Source: Listeria monocytogenes (GTDB lineage Bacteria; Bacillota; Bacilli; Lactobacillales; Listeriaceae). From it: 64,000 nucleotides of DNA. Shown piece by piece: positions 1 to 8,539 of the stretch. The stretch's first letter is position 1. The number at the start of each line of letters is the position of its first letter. The translations under genes were made by a program, and so were the position numbers. The notes below the pieces were generated by a model, which was given only the letters and a program-made list of their open reading frames with translations, ran no database searches and was not told the DNA's origin. Location: assembly GCF_041765605.1 (NCBI RefSeq), contig NZ_CP168900.1, positions 1,380,001 through 1,444,000 of the forward strand, written 5' to 3'.

Positions 1-37
1 AAGCAGCAGGATCTCCATTCTGTTGCTTTTTTTATTA
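1..37 (+). terminator. Intrinsic terminator of the gene upstream of the window
   Basis: An inverted repeat (AAGCAGCAGGAT / ATTCTGTTGCTT, with a G-U pair) around a short loop is followed by a run of seven T. The gene it terminates lies outside the window. Confidence 0.75.
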
Positions 38-57
38 ACAAAAAGGGGGAAGTCGAA

Positions 58-597
58 ATGGAAGATAAACGCCTACTACGCGAGCAAGTTTTACGGAATT
101 TGAATAGCATTGATAGAGTGGAACATCGCGAACGTTCTATTAAATTAGCAGAAAAACTATTTTTATTACCAGAATGGAAAAACGCAAAGGTTGTTGGTAT
201 TACATTAGCAAGACACCCTGAAATTGAAACGGAAGCAATCATCCTTCAAGCAAAAAAAGAAGGAAAAACCGTTTTAATCCCAAAAACATACTATCCCAGC
301 AGGAAAATGGAATTTAAAAAAATGGATTCTGTACATCCTTTAATAAAATCTAAGTTTGGTATTTTAGAACCAAATGAATTAGCGGAAACAGTAGATAAGA
401 AAGTCATTGATTTATTAATCGTTCCTGGAGTTGTTTTTAATAAAGAACATTATAGAATTGGTTTTGGTGGGGGATTTTATGATAGATTCCTAACGGATTT
501 TCAAGGGCAAACAGTATCTTTGTATCTTTATGAACAACAAATAGCGTTTACACCTGAAACACATGATAAACCAGTTTCTATCCTAATTGGAGGATAA
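58..597 (+). CDS. 5-formyltetrahydrofolate cyclo-ligase
   Basis: ATP-dependent enzyme that converts 5-formyl-THF to 5,10-methenyl-THF, returning the storage folate to one-carbon metabolism in the cytoplasm. The 179 residues fit the usual family length of about 180-200. The family signature GFGGGFYDR lies at residues 135-143, near the nucleotide and substrate site. N-terminal basic residues (KR, then R at 8 and 13) match the ATP-binding start of the family. The ATG is preceded by AAAAAGGGGGAAG at good spacing. It has its own terminator and stands before the rhomboid gene. Identification rests on motif and length; the Bacillus counterpart is YqgN. Confidence 0.93.
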   Translation: MEDKRLLREQVLRNLNSIDRVEHRERSIKLAEKLFLLPEWKNAKVVGITLARHPEIETEAIILQAKKEGKTVLIPKTYYPSRKMEFKKMDSVHPLIKSKFGILEPNELAETVDKKVIDLLIVPGVVFNKEHYRIGFGGGFYDRFLTDFQGQTVSLYLYEQQIAFTPETHDKPVSILIGG

Positions 598-620
598 GAA
601 AAAATAATTCTATAGAAAAT

Positions 621-652
621 AGGGTGGATTGTTTACAACACCCTTTTTTTTG
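621..652 (+). terminator. Intrinsic terminator after the cyclo-ligase gene
   Basis: The stem AGGGTG / CACCCT is followed by eight T. It separates the folate gene from gluP. Confidence 0.75.
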
Positions 653-695
653 CGTATAGTAGTAAATATAATTTGTAATGAAAGCAGGGAATTTT

Positions 696-2234
696 TTGAG
701 CTTCCAAGAACAATATGTCTTCTGGCGCCTAACTAATTATTTCTTGGGTGTTGAAAAATACCGTTTAATCCATCTTCATGAGGAGAAACAAGAACTTTGG
801 TTGGAAAATACAAGCCAGAAAAAAAGACCAGTCATCCGTATTCAGATGAAAGAATTAAGTTGGGCTAATGTGGTGGAACGCGATGTGACACACACTTTAC
901 ATGTAACTGAAAATCTTCGTAAGCAAATGGGGCGTTTAAAATTGCCTCTTGTGAATATTTATATAACACCATTTGAACCAATGGGTGATATTTCGCCTTT
1001 TTTTGGACATTCAATCGCTTCTCCAAATGAAAAAGTGAAATTAGAAAATATTTTACTCGCGAACGAACAAATGAGAGAGCATCTAGATATACTTATTAAA
1101 ACGTTAGAATTACCCGAAGAAGCGTTTGTTCTTCCAACCGAAATAACAAAAGAGCTAGTAGCGAAAGAGCGAGAGCAAGTAATTGCTTATATCACTACTA
1201 AAGTAAATGAAGAACAAAAAGTTGCTAGAAATTCCAAACCAATTGTTACGTATACATTCTTAGGGCTTTTAGTTGCAGCGTTTTTGTGGCTTTCTTTCCA
1301 AGGTGGAACGACCAATTCATTTAACTTAATTAAATGGGGCGGGAAATTTAATCCACTTATTTATGCCGGAGAATGGTGGCGCTTTATTTCACCAATTTTT
1401 CTTCATAGTGGATTAATGCATTTAGCTTCCAATGCAGTTATGCTATATATTGTTGGTGCATGGGCAGAGCGTATTTATGGTAAATGGCGCTATGTTCTAA
1501 TTCTTCTCTTAGGAGGAATATGCGGGAACATAGCCAGTTTTGCACTAAACATGAATTTATCTGTTGGTGCGAGTACTGCCGTTTTTGCAGTAATGGGCGC
1601 GCTACTTTATTTGGTTGTTTTAAAACCGAATCTTTATGCAAAAACCATTGGTGTCAGCATTGCTTCACTTGTCGCAATCAATTTACTAATTGACGTATTT
1701 TCTAGTCAAATTGATATTGCTGGCCATATTGGTGGTTTAGTAGGTGGCTTTTTACTTGCAGGAGCATTGTCATTACCGAAGCAATTCTTTCATTGGCGCC
1801 GCCTCGCATATGGTATTTCACTTTTTGCTGTAGCTATTTTATTTTTGTATTTTGGCTACCAAAAAGGAGAACAACCATATGATCCGATGCAAGCTAACGT
1901 AGCAGTACAACAATATCTTCAAGAACAAAATAAAAAAGAAGCAACAAAAATTACCGATAATTTAATTTCTAGCGGAAGTGCGGATGGCTATTCGTTTACG
2001 TATGCTTCATCAATCGCTTTACAAGACAAGCAAGTAGATAAAGCAGAAGCGATGGCTAAAGAAGCAATTAATATCGACAAAGACATCCCAGAGGCTCATT
2101 ATTATTTATCCGTTTGCTATAGAATAAAAGGCGATATGCCAAATGCAATTAAAGAAGCGAACAGCGCTAGAGAATTTTCAAGCAATCCATTTTTTGATTC
2201 TTATTACGATGAGTTAGAAAAAATCAAAGAATAA
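696..2234 (+). CDS. gluP: Rhomboid intramembrane serine protease with TPR tail (GluP/YqgP family)
   Basis: Polytopic membrane protease of the YqgP/GluP type. A soluble N-terminal domain of about 180 residues precedes the rhomboid core. Numbering from the TTG start, the core holds the HxxxN motif (H242, N246), the catalytic GxS motif (GAST, S293) and the catalytic His in GHIGG (H344). A C-terminal helical region (about 400-512) looks like TPR repeats. In B. subtilis YqgP acts in membrane protein quality control and magnesium transporter turnover; that role is carried over by homology. I prefer the TTG at 696 (AGCAGGGA about 6 bases upstream) to the in-frame ATG at 678, which has no ribosome-binding site. 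The next gene, yqgQ, follows after 12 bases, as in Bacillus. Confidence 0.92.
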   Translation: MSFQEQYVFWRLTNYFLGVEKYRLIHLHEEKQELWLENTSQKKRPVIRIQMKELSWANVVERDVTHTLHVTENLRKQMGRLKLPLVNIYITPFEPMGDISPFFGHSIASPNEKVKLENILLANEQMREHLDILIKTLELPEEAFVLPTEITKELVAKEREQVIAYITTKVNEEQKVARNSKPIVTYTFLGLLVAAFLWLSFQGGTTNSFNLIKWGGKFNPLIYAGEWWRFISPIFLHSGLMHLASNAVMLYIVGAWAERIYGKWRYVLILLLGGICGNIASFALNMNLSVGASTAVFAVMGALLYLVVLKPNLYAKTIGVSIASLVAINLLIDVFSSQIDIAGHIGGLVGGFLLAGALSLPKQFFHWRRLAYGISLFAVAILFLYFGYQKGEQPYDPMQANVAVQQYLQEQNKKEATKITDNLISSGSADGYSFTYASSIALQDKQVDKAEAMAKEAINIDKDIPEAHYYLSVCYRIKGDMPNAIKEANSAREFSSNPFFDSYYDELEKIKE

Positions 2235-2246
2235 GAGGTTTTTAAT

Positions 2247-2459
2247 GTGAAAACAGTTTATGAAGTTGCCCAATTACTTAGAAAGCATGGCATTATTGTT
2301 TATTTAGGAAAACGACAATACGACATCGAAATGATGGAATATGAGATTACAGAACTTTTTAAACATAATATTTTAGATAGAGAACTTTTTGCTAGAGCTA
2401 GAAGTATATTGAAACAGGAATTAATCAAAGAACAACGGAAAAATAGTAGTTTAAATTAA
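2247..2459 (+). CDS. YqgQ family small protein (DUF910)
   Basis: A 70-residue cytoplasmic protein of unknown function that sits between the rhomboid and glucokinase genes, as YqgQ does in Bacillus. It is mostly helical by eye, with a basic tail (KQELIKEQRKN). It starts at GTG behind AAGAGG. It is probably co-transcribed with gluP (12 bases upstream) and glcK (24 bases downstream). No catalytic motif is visible. The family name comes from context, length and the start VYEVAQLLRKHGI; the function is not known. Confidence 0.8.
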   Translation: MKTVYEVAQLLRKHGIIVYLGKRQYDIEMMEYEITELFKHNILDRELFARARSILKQELIKEQRKNSSLN

Positions 2460-2483
2460 ATTGATTATAAGGAGAACAGCAGA

Positions 2484-3452
2484 ATGAACAAAAAATTAAT
2501 TGGTGTAGATTTAGGCGGGACAACAGCAAAATTAGCTATTTTAACAAAAGAAGGCGACATTGAAGAAAAATGGACAATTGATACAAATATTGAAGATAAA
2601 GGTGCCCACATTGTTAAAAATATTGGCGACTCTATCAATCAAAAATTAACAGATTTACAACTAGATAATGATATTTTTTACGGTATTGGAATGGGAACCC
2701 CAGGGACTGTTAATTATGAAACTGGTACAGTCAAAGGTGCTTATAACCTAGGTTGGGCTGAAGAACAAAATGTTAGTCAAGATTTAGAAAATATTACTGG
2801 TTTAAAAATCATATTAGATAATGATGCTAATGTTGCTGCTCTTGGTGAACGCTGGAAAGGCGCAGGCGAAGGTGGGGCTAATGTCGTTTTCGTAACACTT
2901 GGAACAGGCGTTGGCGGCGGAATTTTCGCAGAAGGCAAAATTTTACATGGTATTCGCGGAGCAGCTGGTGAAATTGGCCATGTAACAGTAGTTCCGGAAA
3001 ACGGTTATGACTGTACTTGTGGTAAAAAGGGCTGTTTAGAAACTGTCGCATCAGCAACAGGAATCGTTCGAGTAGCGAAAGATTTAGCGAAAGAGTATAC
3101 AGGTAAATCTGCGCTTAAAGATGCAATAAACAACGATGAAACAATTACTTCTAAATTGATTTTTGAACTAGGAGCAGAAGATGATGCTTTAGCAAATGAA
3201 ACCATTGATAAAATTTCTTTCTATTTGGCATTAGCGCTTAGTCACATTGGTAATATGTTAAATCCAGAGAAAATTATTATCGGCGGTGGAGTTTCAGCGG
3301 CTGGCGACCAATTATTAACACCAGTAAAAACTTATTTTGAGACAATGGTTTTCCCGGCGGTTAAAGAATCTACTAAATTATCTATTGCGACAAAAGGGAA
3401 TGACGCAGGGATAATCGGAGCCGCATGGTTAGCACTACCAAGTGAAGATTAA
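2484..3452 (+). CDS. glcK: Glucokinase, ROK family
   Basis: Phosphorylates glucose to glucose-6-phosphate with ATP in the cytoplasm. It is a 322-residue ROK protein. The N-terminal phosphate-binding motif DLGGTTAK is at 9-16, the catalytic base region LDNDAN includes D114, and the zinc site is H166 with C177-T-C179-GKKG-C184. A second ATP-site glycine cluster (IIGGGVSAAG) is near residue 270. AAGGAGAACAGCAG precedes the ATG. It closes the gluP-yqgQ-glcK cluster and is followed by a strong terminator. ROK kinases vary in sugar choice, but this length, zinc motif and neighbourhood fit GlcK. Confidence 0.93.
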   Translation: MNKKLIGVDLGGTTAKLAILTKEGDIEEKWTIDTNIEDKGAHIVKNIGDSINQKLTDLQLDNDIFYGIGMGTPGTVNYETGTVKGAYNLGWAEEQNVSQDLENITGLKIILDNDANVAALGERWKGAGEGGANVVFVTLGTGVGGGIFAEGKILHGIRGAAGEIGHVTVVPENGYDCTCGKKGCLETVASATGIVRVAKDLAKEYTGKSALKDAINNDETITSKLIFELGAEDDALANETIDKISFYLALALSHIGNMLNPEKIIIGGGVSAAGDQLLTPVKTYFETMVFPAVKESTKLSIATKGNDAGIIGAAWLALPSED

Positions 3453-3465
3453 TATTAATTTGTAT

Positions 3466-3502
3466 AAGCTACAATAACACTCCATTATTGTAGCTTGTTT
3501 TA
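3466..3502 (+). terminator. Intrinsic terminator of the gluP-yqgQ-glcK cluster
   Basis: A perfect stem AAGCTACAATAA / TTATTGTAGCTT with a 7-base loop is followed by GTTTTAT. Confidence 0.85.
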
Positions 3503-3585
3503 TAAAGATAATCTTTCTATAACGCATTGTTTTAGCTTCCTATGAAAAGGGTAAAATTTTAGCATAGAGAGATTGGAGGCCAGAG

Positions 3586-4677
3586 ATGAAAAAATCAAAT
3601 GCTTTTTTGCTGATTACCTTATTAGTAGGGTTGGTTTTTATCTCTTTTGGTTGCTCGGAGGAAAAAGAAACGCCAAAAAAGACTGCAAAAGAAGTGCAAG
3701 GTGTTCAAATTAAAACAAAAGAATTCCAGCGAGTGGTTGGTTGGCTGTCAAAAGATTCTGTTTTGCTACAAACCAAAAAATCTGGAGTTACGTATTTTGA
3801 AGAATTGAATATTTACAATGAAAAGAAAAGACCAATCTTTAATACGAAGGAATCTATTTCTGAAGTGCAAATTAGTCCAGATTATCGAAACATCTTACTT
3901 TATTCTGCTGAATCAGCTGAAAAGGCAACGATGCGAATAATCGCTTTGAATGATGGTTCAACTGTTGCTTCACGTTCAACAAAACCTCTAACGACGACAT
4001 TTTATTGGAATGATGAGTCGCCTGAAAAAATCATGTTTGTCTCATATAGCCCAGAATGGAATTTTCAAATAGAAAATTGGGATTATACGTTGAATCAACT
4101 GGATAAAATAGATGTCGCGTCACCTTTTATTTCCTGGTACGGAGATAATTTGGTGATTTCGAACAATAAAGACAAACCGGATGATGAATTAGGAAACCTT
4201 TATTTACAAGACATTAGAGATAACGCTACTAAAAATTTAATTGTAGCTAATATTATGCAATTTGCTGTTCACGATAATGTACTGCTTACAATTGAAAAAA
4301 ACTCGGATGAAAAATTATTATACGATTTTAGAACACTTGGCTTTCAAAATTTCTTTTCGTATAATGCTGCTCGAGAGTATGATGAATTAGGGACTTTTGT
4401 TCCGTATTTTGATACAAATTTTGATAAGAATACTTTTCTAACATTTGTTCCATATAAAAGCGCTAAAATTGGCAGCGGAGCAAAAGAGTATAAGTTAGTA
4501 AAAATTGATCCAACGAACAAAAAAGAATCGACTATCTTGGAATTAATGGATAACCAACCTATTTTATCTTATGAAACAGGGGATTTAGTTCTCTATGGTT
4601 ATTTATTTGATAAGGTAATCGATACGAAAACAGGTAAAATGTATAATTTAATTAATACACCAACTAAATCTTTTTAA
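3586..4677 (+). CDS. YqgU-like lipoprotein of unknown function
   Basis: A 363-residue exported protein. The signal peptide has two lysines, a hydrophobic run at residues 6-21, and Cys23 in SFGC as the probable lipidation site. Phe at -2 makes this lipobox non-standard. The mature part reads like a beta-rich, WD40/TolB-like protein: it has repeated short segments of the type VLLQTKKSG, ILLYSAES and NLVISNN. A good ribosome-binding site (TTGGAGGCC) precedes the ATG. It is monocistronic and convergent with the comG operon, sharing a two-way terminator. The Bacillus gene in this neighbourhood is yqgU. Substrate and role are unknown. Confidence 0.8.
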   Translation: MKKSNAFLLITLLVGLVFISFGCSEEKETPKKTAKEVQGVQIKTKEFQRVVGWLSKDSVLLQTKKSGVTYFEELNIYNEKKRPIFNTKESISEVQISPDYRNILLYSAESAEKATMRIIALNDGSTVASRSTKPLTTTFYWNDESPEKIMFVSYSPEWNFQIENWDYTLNQLDKIDVASPFISWYGDNLVISNNKDKPDDELGNLYLQDIRDNATKNLIVANIMQFAVHDNVLLTIEKNSDEKLLYDFRTLGFQNFFSYNAAREYDELGTFVPYFDTNFDKNTFLTFVPYKSAKIGSGAKEYKLVKIDPTNKKESTILELMDNQPILSYETGDLVLYGYLFDKVIDTKTGKMYNLINTPTKSF

Positions 4678-4713
4678 AACAACGAGTTCCTTCTTTAAGG
4701 GCTCGTTGTTTTT
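4678..4713. terminator. Bidirectional terminator between yqgU and comGG
   Basis: The stem AACAACGAG / CTCGTTGTT is flanked by A on the left and T on the right, so it can act on both strands. The stop codon of comGG lies inside the loop, at 4695-4697. Confidence 0.8.
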
Positions 4714-5012
4714 GTTAATGTATAGCCGTTTTCTAGTGTGATTTGACAGTTGAATTCTGTTAGTTGATTATCCGTCGCCTGGCAATCTATCTTTGTGCCT
4801 TTGTAATTTGTTTTAAATTGATGTGAAAGTGAGGATGTTTCCTTAATTTCTATGAAAGCTAAATTTAGTTTAGTGGAGGCTAAATAATAATTTTGAATCA
4901 TTTTTTCATATTGTATTTGTGTCTTAAAGATAGAAGCACTACCAGTAACGATTAAAATTGAAATAAGCGCAATGAAAATGGTAAATGGGAGCGTAAATGC
5001 ATTAGTCTTCAT
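4695..5012 (-). CDS. comGG: Competence minor pseudopilin ComGG
   Basis: The last gene of the comG operon, encoding a 105-residue minor pseudopilin of the DNA-uptake pilus. The prepilin site is NA^FTLPFT, followed by a hydrophobic helix (about 7-28). It has Ala rather than Gly at -1, and the usual Glu at +5 is missing (Phe instead). Loss of Glu5 is typical of tip minor pilins. It overlaps comGF by 4 bases, implying coupled translation. The identification rests mainly on operon position plus the prepilin start, since ComGG sequences are poorly conserved. Confidence 0.85.
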   Translation of the reverse strand: MKTNAFTLPFTIFIALISILIVTGSASIFKTQIQYEKMIQNYYLASTKLNLAFIEIKETSSLSHQFKTNYKGTKIDCQATDNQLTEFNCQITLENGYTLTKTTSP

Positions 5013-5476
5013 GGATTGGATACCACTTCTGGTAATGCGAATACAGATGTATATATCTGGGTATTAGAGTCTTGCACCGTTAAATGAAGTTGTTTTTCTT
5101 TCTTGATTAATTGATAATCTTTCACATTAGTAAGCAATGGTTCATGTCCTTTTCCGTTTACTTGTCGACGAACTAAATCATTATATTTGGAATAGGTGAT
5201 AAGATCTTTGCCATTACTAAAAGAAAGCTTATTCCCATCAATCTGAATATTAGTCGCTTTTTCTAATTCTAGACGAGTTTGAATGAGAAAAAGTTGCCAT
5301 TCTGTTGTCTGATCAATGTTACTAAACTGGATAGTCTTGTTATAGCATTGAAAAAATAATGGAATGAGCGAGCTAATACTTAAAATAATCGTAATAGACA
5401 AGATTGTTTCAAGAAGAGTGAAAGCAGGTGAGCCATTTCTAAAAGATACATTTTTCTTCCAATTTATTTTTTGCAC
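5009..5476 (-). CDS. comGF: Competence minor pseudopilin ComGF
   Basis: A pseudopilin-like membrane protein of the DNA-uptake machine. I start it at GTG 5476 (155 residues), about 11 bases after AAGGAGG. The ATG at 5521 would force an 83-base overlap with comGE and has no ribosome-binding site. The prepilin-like segment is PAFTLLETILS, followed by a hydrophobic helix. A conserved ComGF stretch, RRQVNGKGHEPLL, occurs in the C-terminal half; Bacillus ComGF has a similar RKRVDGKGHVPIL. It overlaps comGE by 38 bases and comGG by 4. Confidence 0.87.
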   Translation of the reverse strand: MQKINWKKNVSFRNGSPAFTLLETILSITIILSISSLIPLFFQCYNKTIQFSNIDQTTEWQLFLIQTRLELEKATNIQIDGNKLSFSNGKDLITYSKYNDLVRRQVNGKGHEPLLTNVKDYQLIKKEKQLHLTVQDSNTQIYTSVFALPEVVSNP

Positions 5477-5723
5477 AAATTTGGATACCTCCTTGATAAT
5501 GGAAACTTTGGATACGTTCATTCTTAAAGTTAACTGGAATGCTTTTGTGCCGTAATAGTTCGCTATGTTCGTAAATTTCTTGATAGACTCTGCTAGTTTC
5601 TTTTTGATAGTCTATTTTTTCAAAAATAGTCATTGCTGTGGGTAATAGAAAACTACAAACCATTGAAAAAAGGAGAAGTGAAACCATGCTTTCAACTAAG
5701 GAGAATCCGTTAATTTTATTCAA
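5439..5723 (-). CDS. comGE: Competence minor pseudopilin ComGE
   Basis: A 94-residue type IV pilin-like protein with prepilin motif ING^FSLVESMVSLLLFS: Gly at -1, Phe at +1, Glu at +5. A hydrophobic helix follows. It is cleaved and N-methylated in the family by the prepilin peptidase ComC, which is not in this window. It overlaps comGD by 8 bases and comGF by 38. Its position between comGD and comGF fixes the name. Confidence 0.87.
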   Translation of the reverse strand: MNKINGFSLVESMVSLLLFSMVCSFLLPTAMTIFEKIDYQKETSRVYQEIYEHSELLRHKSIPVNFKNERIQSFHYQGGIQICAKNKLEEKCIF

Positions 5724-6138
5724 TTCTAAAACGCCCCTTTCCGATTTGAAATATTAGCTTGTAGTTATTTGTCGAACTTGTCAGGTGAATTGTTGAAAAA
5801 CGATTAATGGATCCATCTGTACTCGAAAAACGAAAATTTCCTATTTTTGGTTGTGTTAAAGTTAACGTCTGTGAGAATGGAAGGATAGCAAGTGTTGTTG
5901 AATTAGTATAGGTGATGAGTTGGTTTCTGATTGGATCAAATGAAATAAACGTATCTTGCTTTGTTGCTACAGCATTTATTTGCGCGTAGTAGATGGTGGC
6001 TTTTATTTCTTCTAGTAGTTGTTTCTCCCTAAGCGTGGATAATGTACTTGAAATAGGAAAGATAGTTAATGTGATTAGTGTAAAGCTGATAGTTAGTACA
6101 AGTAACATTTCTAATAAAGTAAATCCATTTATTTTCAT
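5716..6138 (-). CDS. comGD: Competence pseudopilin ComGD
   Basis: A 140-residue pseudopilin with prepilin motif ING^FTLLEMLLVLTI (Glu at +5), a long hydrophobic N-terminal helix, and a C-terminal beta region with the GspH/ComGD-type pattern ISFDPIRNQL. It overlaps the end of comGC by 4 bases, so translation is probably coupled. It is a minor component of the competence pilus that binds and retracts DNA across the cell wall. Confidence 0.9.
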   Translation of the reverse strand: MKINGFTLLEMLLVLTISFTLITLTIFPISSTLSTLREKQLLEEIKATIYYAQINAVATKQDTFISFDPIRNQLITYTNSTTLAILPFSQTLTLTQPKIGNFRFSSTDGSINRFSTIHLTSSTNNYKLIFQIGKGRFRIE

Positions 6139-6458
6139 TTTTTCTCAGAAACATTTCCTGAGCTATCTATCTTGATACTATTTCCATTAGGACAAGTTTT
6201 TTGGTTAGCTTTTAGATAACCTCCACTTACTAAATCAGCTACAGAAGGGATTGAATTTTTATCTAACTGGTAGGACTGAACTTGACCTTGAACCATTGAA
6301 ATAAAGGCCTCGCATCCTTTATCGTTGATTGATTTACTTTGTGATACTATATTTGGAATAGTGAGGAGTAACAAAACACTAACCACTAACAATACAATTA
6401 ACATCTCTACCAAAGTAAAGCCTCGCTCATCTCGCCAATCAATTTTCTTTTTAAACAT
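6135..6458 (-). CDS. comGC: Major competence pseudopilin ComGC
   Basis: The main subunit of the competence pseudopilus, 107 residues. The prepilin motif DERG^FTLVEMLIVLLVVSVLL has Glu at +5 and a textbook hydrophobic helix. The C-terminal domain has two cysteines (CEAF and KTCPNG) that can form the disulfide known from ComGC. It follows comGB after 13 bases with AAAGGAGGAG as ribosome-binding site, the strongest in the pilin part of the operon, in line with a major subunit. Confidence 0.93.
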   Translation of the reverse strand: MFKKKIDWRDERGFTLVEMLIVLLVVSVLLLLTIPNIVSQSKSINDKGCEAFISMVQGQVQSYQLDKNSIPSVADLVSGGYLKANQKTCPNGNSIKIDSSGNVSEKK

Positions 6459-6471
6459 TAAAACTCCTCCT

Positions 6472-7503
6472 TTAAATATGATTTACCATAGAAAACATGG
6501 GATATAAAATGGACAAATAAATGGATACAATTAAAATACCAATAACGATAAAAACAATTGGTTGGATAAATGAAAATAATTTTTCGGTTTTTTGAAGTGA
6601 TTTCTGATGACATAAGTTATAATAAAATAAAAATTCTTCAGCTAAATTACCATTTTTTTCACCGTGGATAGCAATGTAATAAAGTTCTTTTTCAAATATA
6701 GGCATTTTTTCTAGTGCTTTTGTTAGTGATAATCCTTGTTCAAGCGTGGGAAGAATTTGCCTGGCGATTGCTTGAAAGAATGCGGGAGATTCTTCTTGCG
6801 CGAAGAGGTGCATGATATGCGTTATAGATAAACCACTTTTCAGCAGATATCCGAGTTCGCGCGAAAGGTATTGCGAATAATGAATTCTTGAAAATTGGCG
6901 AATATATGGAATACGACAATAAAAATAAGCTCGGTCGTAAGCATTTTTTTGCTTTTGTTTTCGAATAATGAAGCTGAAAATTAGAAAAAGGCTAAGTAAA
7001 AAAATTCCTAATAAAACTGGAACTTTTTCAAGCAGGAAATAAGTGAATTTAGTTCCGACAGTGCCGTTAGTTGATAGTTGTGTAAATAAAAGTTCGAATT
7101 TAGGTAAGAGAAAAATTCGAAGCAAGAAGAACACAATAATAACTGTAGAGAATAAGACTAGTGGATATTGGAAGGTCTTCATTAATGCGTTTTTTTCCTC
7201 CGCCTTTCTTTTCATATGGACGCCGGTTTCGTGAATTGTTTGCAAAAAGTAACCGTGACTAGAAGCGTAATGAAGTTGTGAACAAATGAATTCAGGAAAT
7301 CCGTTTTTTGAAAGAGCATAGGAAAAAGAATTTCCGTTTGAAAGTGAAGTGATAATTTGTTCATATCTTTTGCGATATTTGGGTGAAGTAATGCTTAAAT
7401 AGCTAATGGTTGCATCCAATGAGAATCCCTTTTCGAGTAAACTGGCAACTCTAATTAAAAATTCTCCGTCCTCTTTCCAATTAGTGCGCTGAAAAAAAGC
7501 CAT
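6472..7503 (-). CDS. comGB: Competence pilus assembly platform protein ComGB
   Basis: Polytopic inner-membrane platform (T2SSF/PilC family) that couples the ComGA ATPase to pseudopilin assembly. It has 343 residues from ATG 7503, placed after AAGGAGTTGCC; an in-frame ATG at 7521 lacks such a site. It has two T2SSF domains (about 14-130 and 205-335). Transmembrane segments lie around 110-135, 158-180 and 315-340. The family-like segment REFGYLLKSGL appears here as RELGYLLKSGLSITH. It overlaps comGA by 23 bases. Confidence 0.92.
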   Translation of the reverse strand: MAFFQRTNWKEDGEFLIRVASLLEKGFSLDATISYLSITSPKYRKRYEQIITSLSNGNSFSYALSKNGFPEFICSQLHYASSHGYFLQTIHETGVHMKRKAEEKNALMKTFQYPLVLFSTVIIVFFLLRIFLLPKFELLFTQLSTNGTVGTKFTYFLLEKVPVLLGIFLLSLFLIFSFIIRKQKQKNAYDRAYFYCRIPYIRQFSRIHYSQYLSRELGYLLKSGLSITHIMHLFAQEESPAFFQAIARQILPTLEQGLSLTKALEKMPIFEKELYYIAIHGEKNGNLAEEFLFYYNLCHQKSLQKTEKLFSFIQPIVFIVIGILIVSIYLSILYPMFSMVNHI

Positions 7504-8503
7504 AGGCAACTCCTTTCTCAAAGGTTCTTTTAATAGGGTATTTAGGCTTAATCTGCTGTTTATTAGATTGGAAGTAGGCTTTTATATCTTGTTGCGTAAG
7601 AACTTCATAGATAGCTGTTCTTTTTCGGTGCAAATGTGTACAAAGGGGATGGCATTTTTCTCCGCAGAAGGTGCAAACGAGGTGTGTCAGCTTCTGAAAG
7701 CTGATTCCGAGTAAGCATTGCGCTAATTCTTCTGAGCTAATACCGAATTCAAGTAATCTTAATAAAACTCCGTAAGCATCTCCTGCATGAACCGTGCTTA
7801 AAACTAAGTGACCAGTTAATGCAGCACGAACAACTATTTTAGCGGTTTCTGCATCGCGTATTTCTCCGATAATTAAAATATCAGGATCATGGCGTAAGAC
7901 GGAGCGAATGATGGGCGCATAGGTGATGCTTGCCTTTTCGTTCACTTCGATTTGGAGAAAGCCGGGAGAATGATGTTCAACAGGATCTTCAATTGTAATG
8001 ATCTGCAGTTCATCTTTATTTTCAATAGAAGAAACAAGGCTATACATAGAACTAGACTTACCACTACCTGTGCTACCAGAAAAAAGAAACAAGCCTGTTT
8101 GGTTTTTACACTGTTGTTGAATTTGTTTAGTGGATCTAGGAAACACACTGGATTTTAAAAATGGGATAGGGTACTTGTAACGAAAAATTCGAATAACCAT
8201 GCTTTCATGAAAATCTTTGCCAGGCATAGTAGAAAGCCGTAAAGCAATTTTTTCTGTGTTTGTATTTTTTTCAAAACTACCGGATTGAGGTCGTCTTTTT
8301 TCGCTTATATCCAAAGCTGCTTGGAATTTAAGAAAAGATATTAACTTTTCTCCTACATCTATTGGAAGGTAAAGAAGCGGAATCAATGTCCCATTTACCC
8401 GAAGCCGGAGTAAGTAGCGGTTTGAGAGTGGATGAATATGAACATCGCTTGCATGGACACGTAATGCTTGAGTTATGATGTGTTCTGTCATTTTTTGCGG
8501 CAT
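7481..8503 (-). CDS. comGA: Competence pilus assembly ATPase ComGA
   Basis: Secretion-type AAA ATPase that powers pseudopilus assembly at the inner face of the membrane. I use ATG 8503 (340 residues), which follows AAGGAGG by 5 bases; upstream in-frame ATGs at 8533 and 8539 lack a site. Visible motifs: Walker A GSTGSGKSS (143-151), Asp box IEDPVE (171-176), Walker B DILIIGEIRD (208-217) and His box TGHLVLSTVH (230-239). A C-terminal four-cysteine knuckle (CTFCGEKCHPLC) probably binds zinc. It is the first gene of the operon, downstream of a probable ComK site. Confidence 0.95.
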   Translation of the reverse strand: MPQKMTEHIITQALRVHASDVHIHPLSNRYLLRLRVNGTLIPLLYLPIDVGEKLISFLKFQAALDISEKRRPQSGSFEKNTNTEKIALRLSTMPGKDFHESMVIRIFRYKYPIPFLKSSVFPRSTKQIQQQCKNQTGLFLFSGSTGSGKSSSMYSLVSSIENKDELQIITIEDPVEHHSPGFLQIEVNEKASITYAPIIRSVLRHDPDILIIGEIRDAETAKIVVRAALTGHLVLSTVHAGDAYGVLLRLLEFGISSEELAQCLLGISFQKLTHLVCTFCGEKCHPLCTHLHRKRTAIYEVLTQQDIKAYFQSNKQQIKPKYPIKRTFEKGVAYGFFSAH

Positions 8504-8539
8504 AAGAACCTCCTTACAAGTCATATTCTTCATAAGCAA

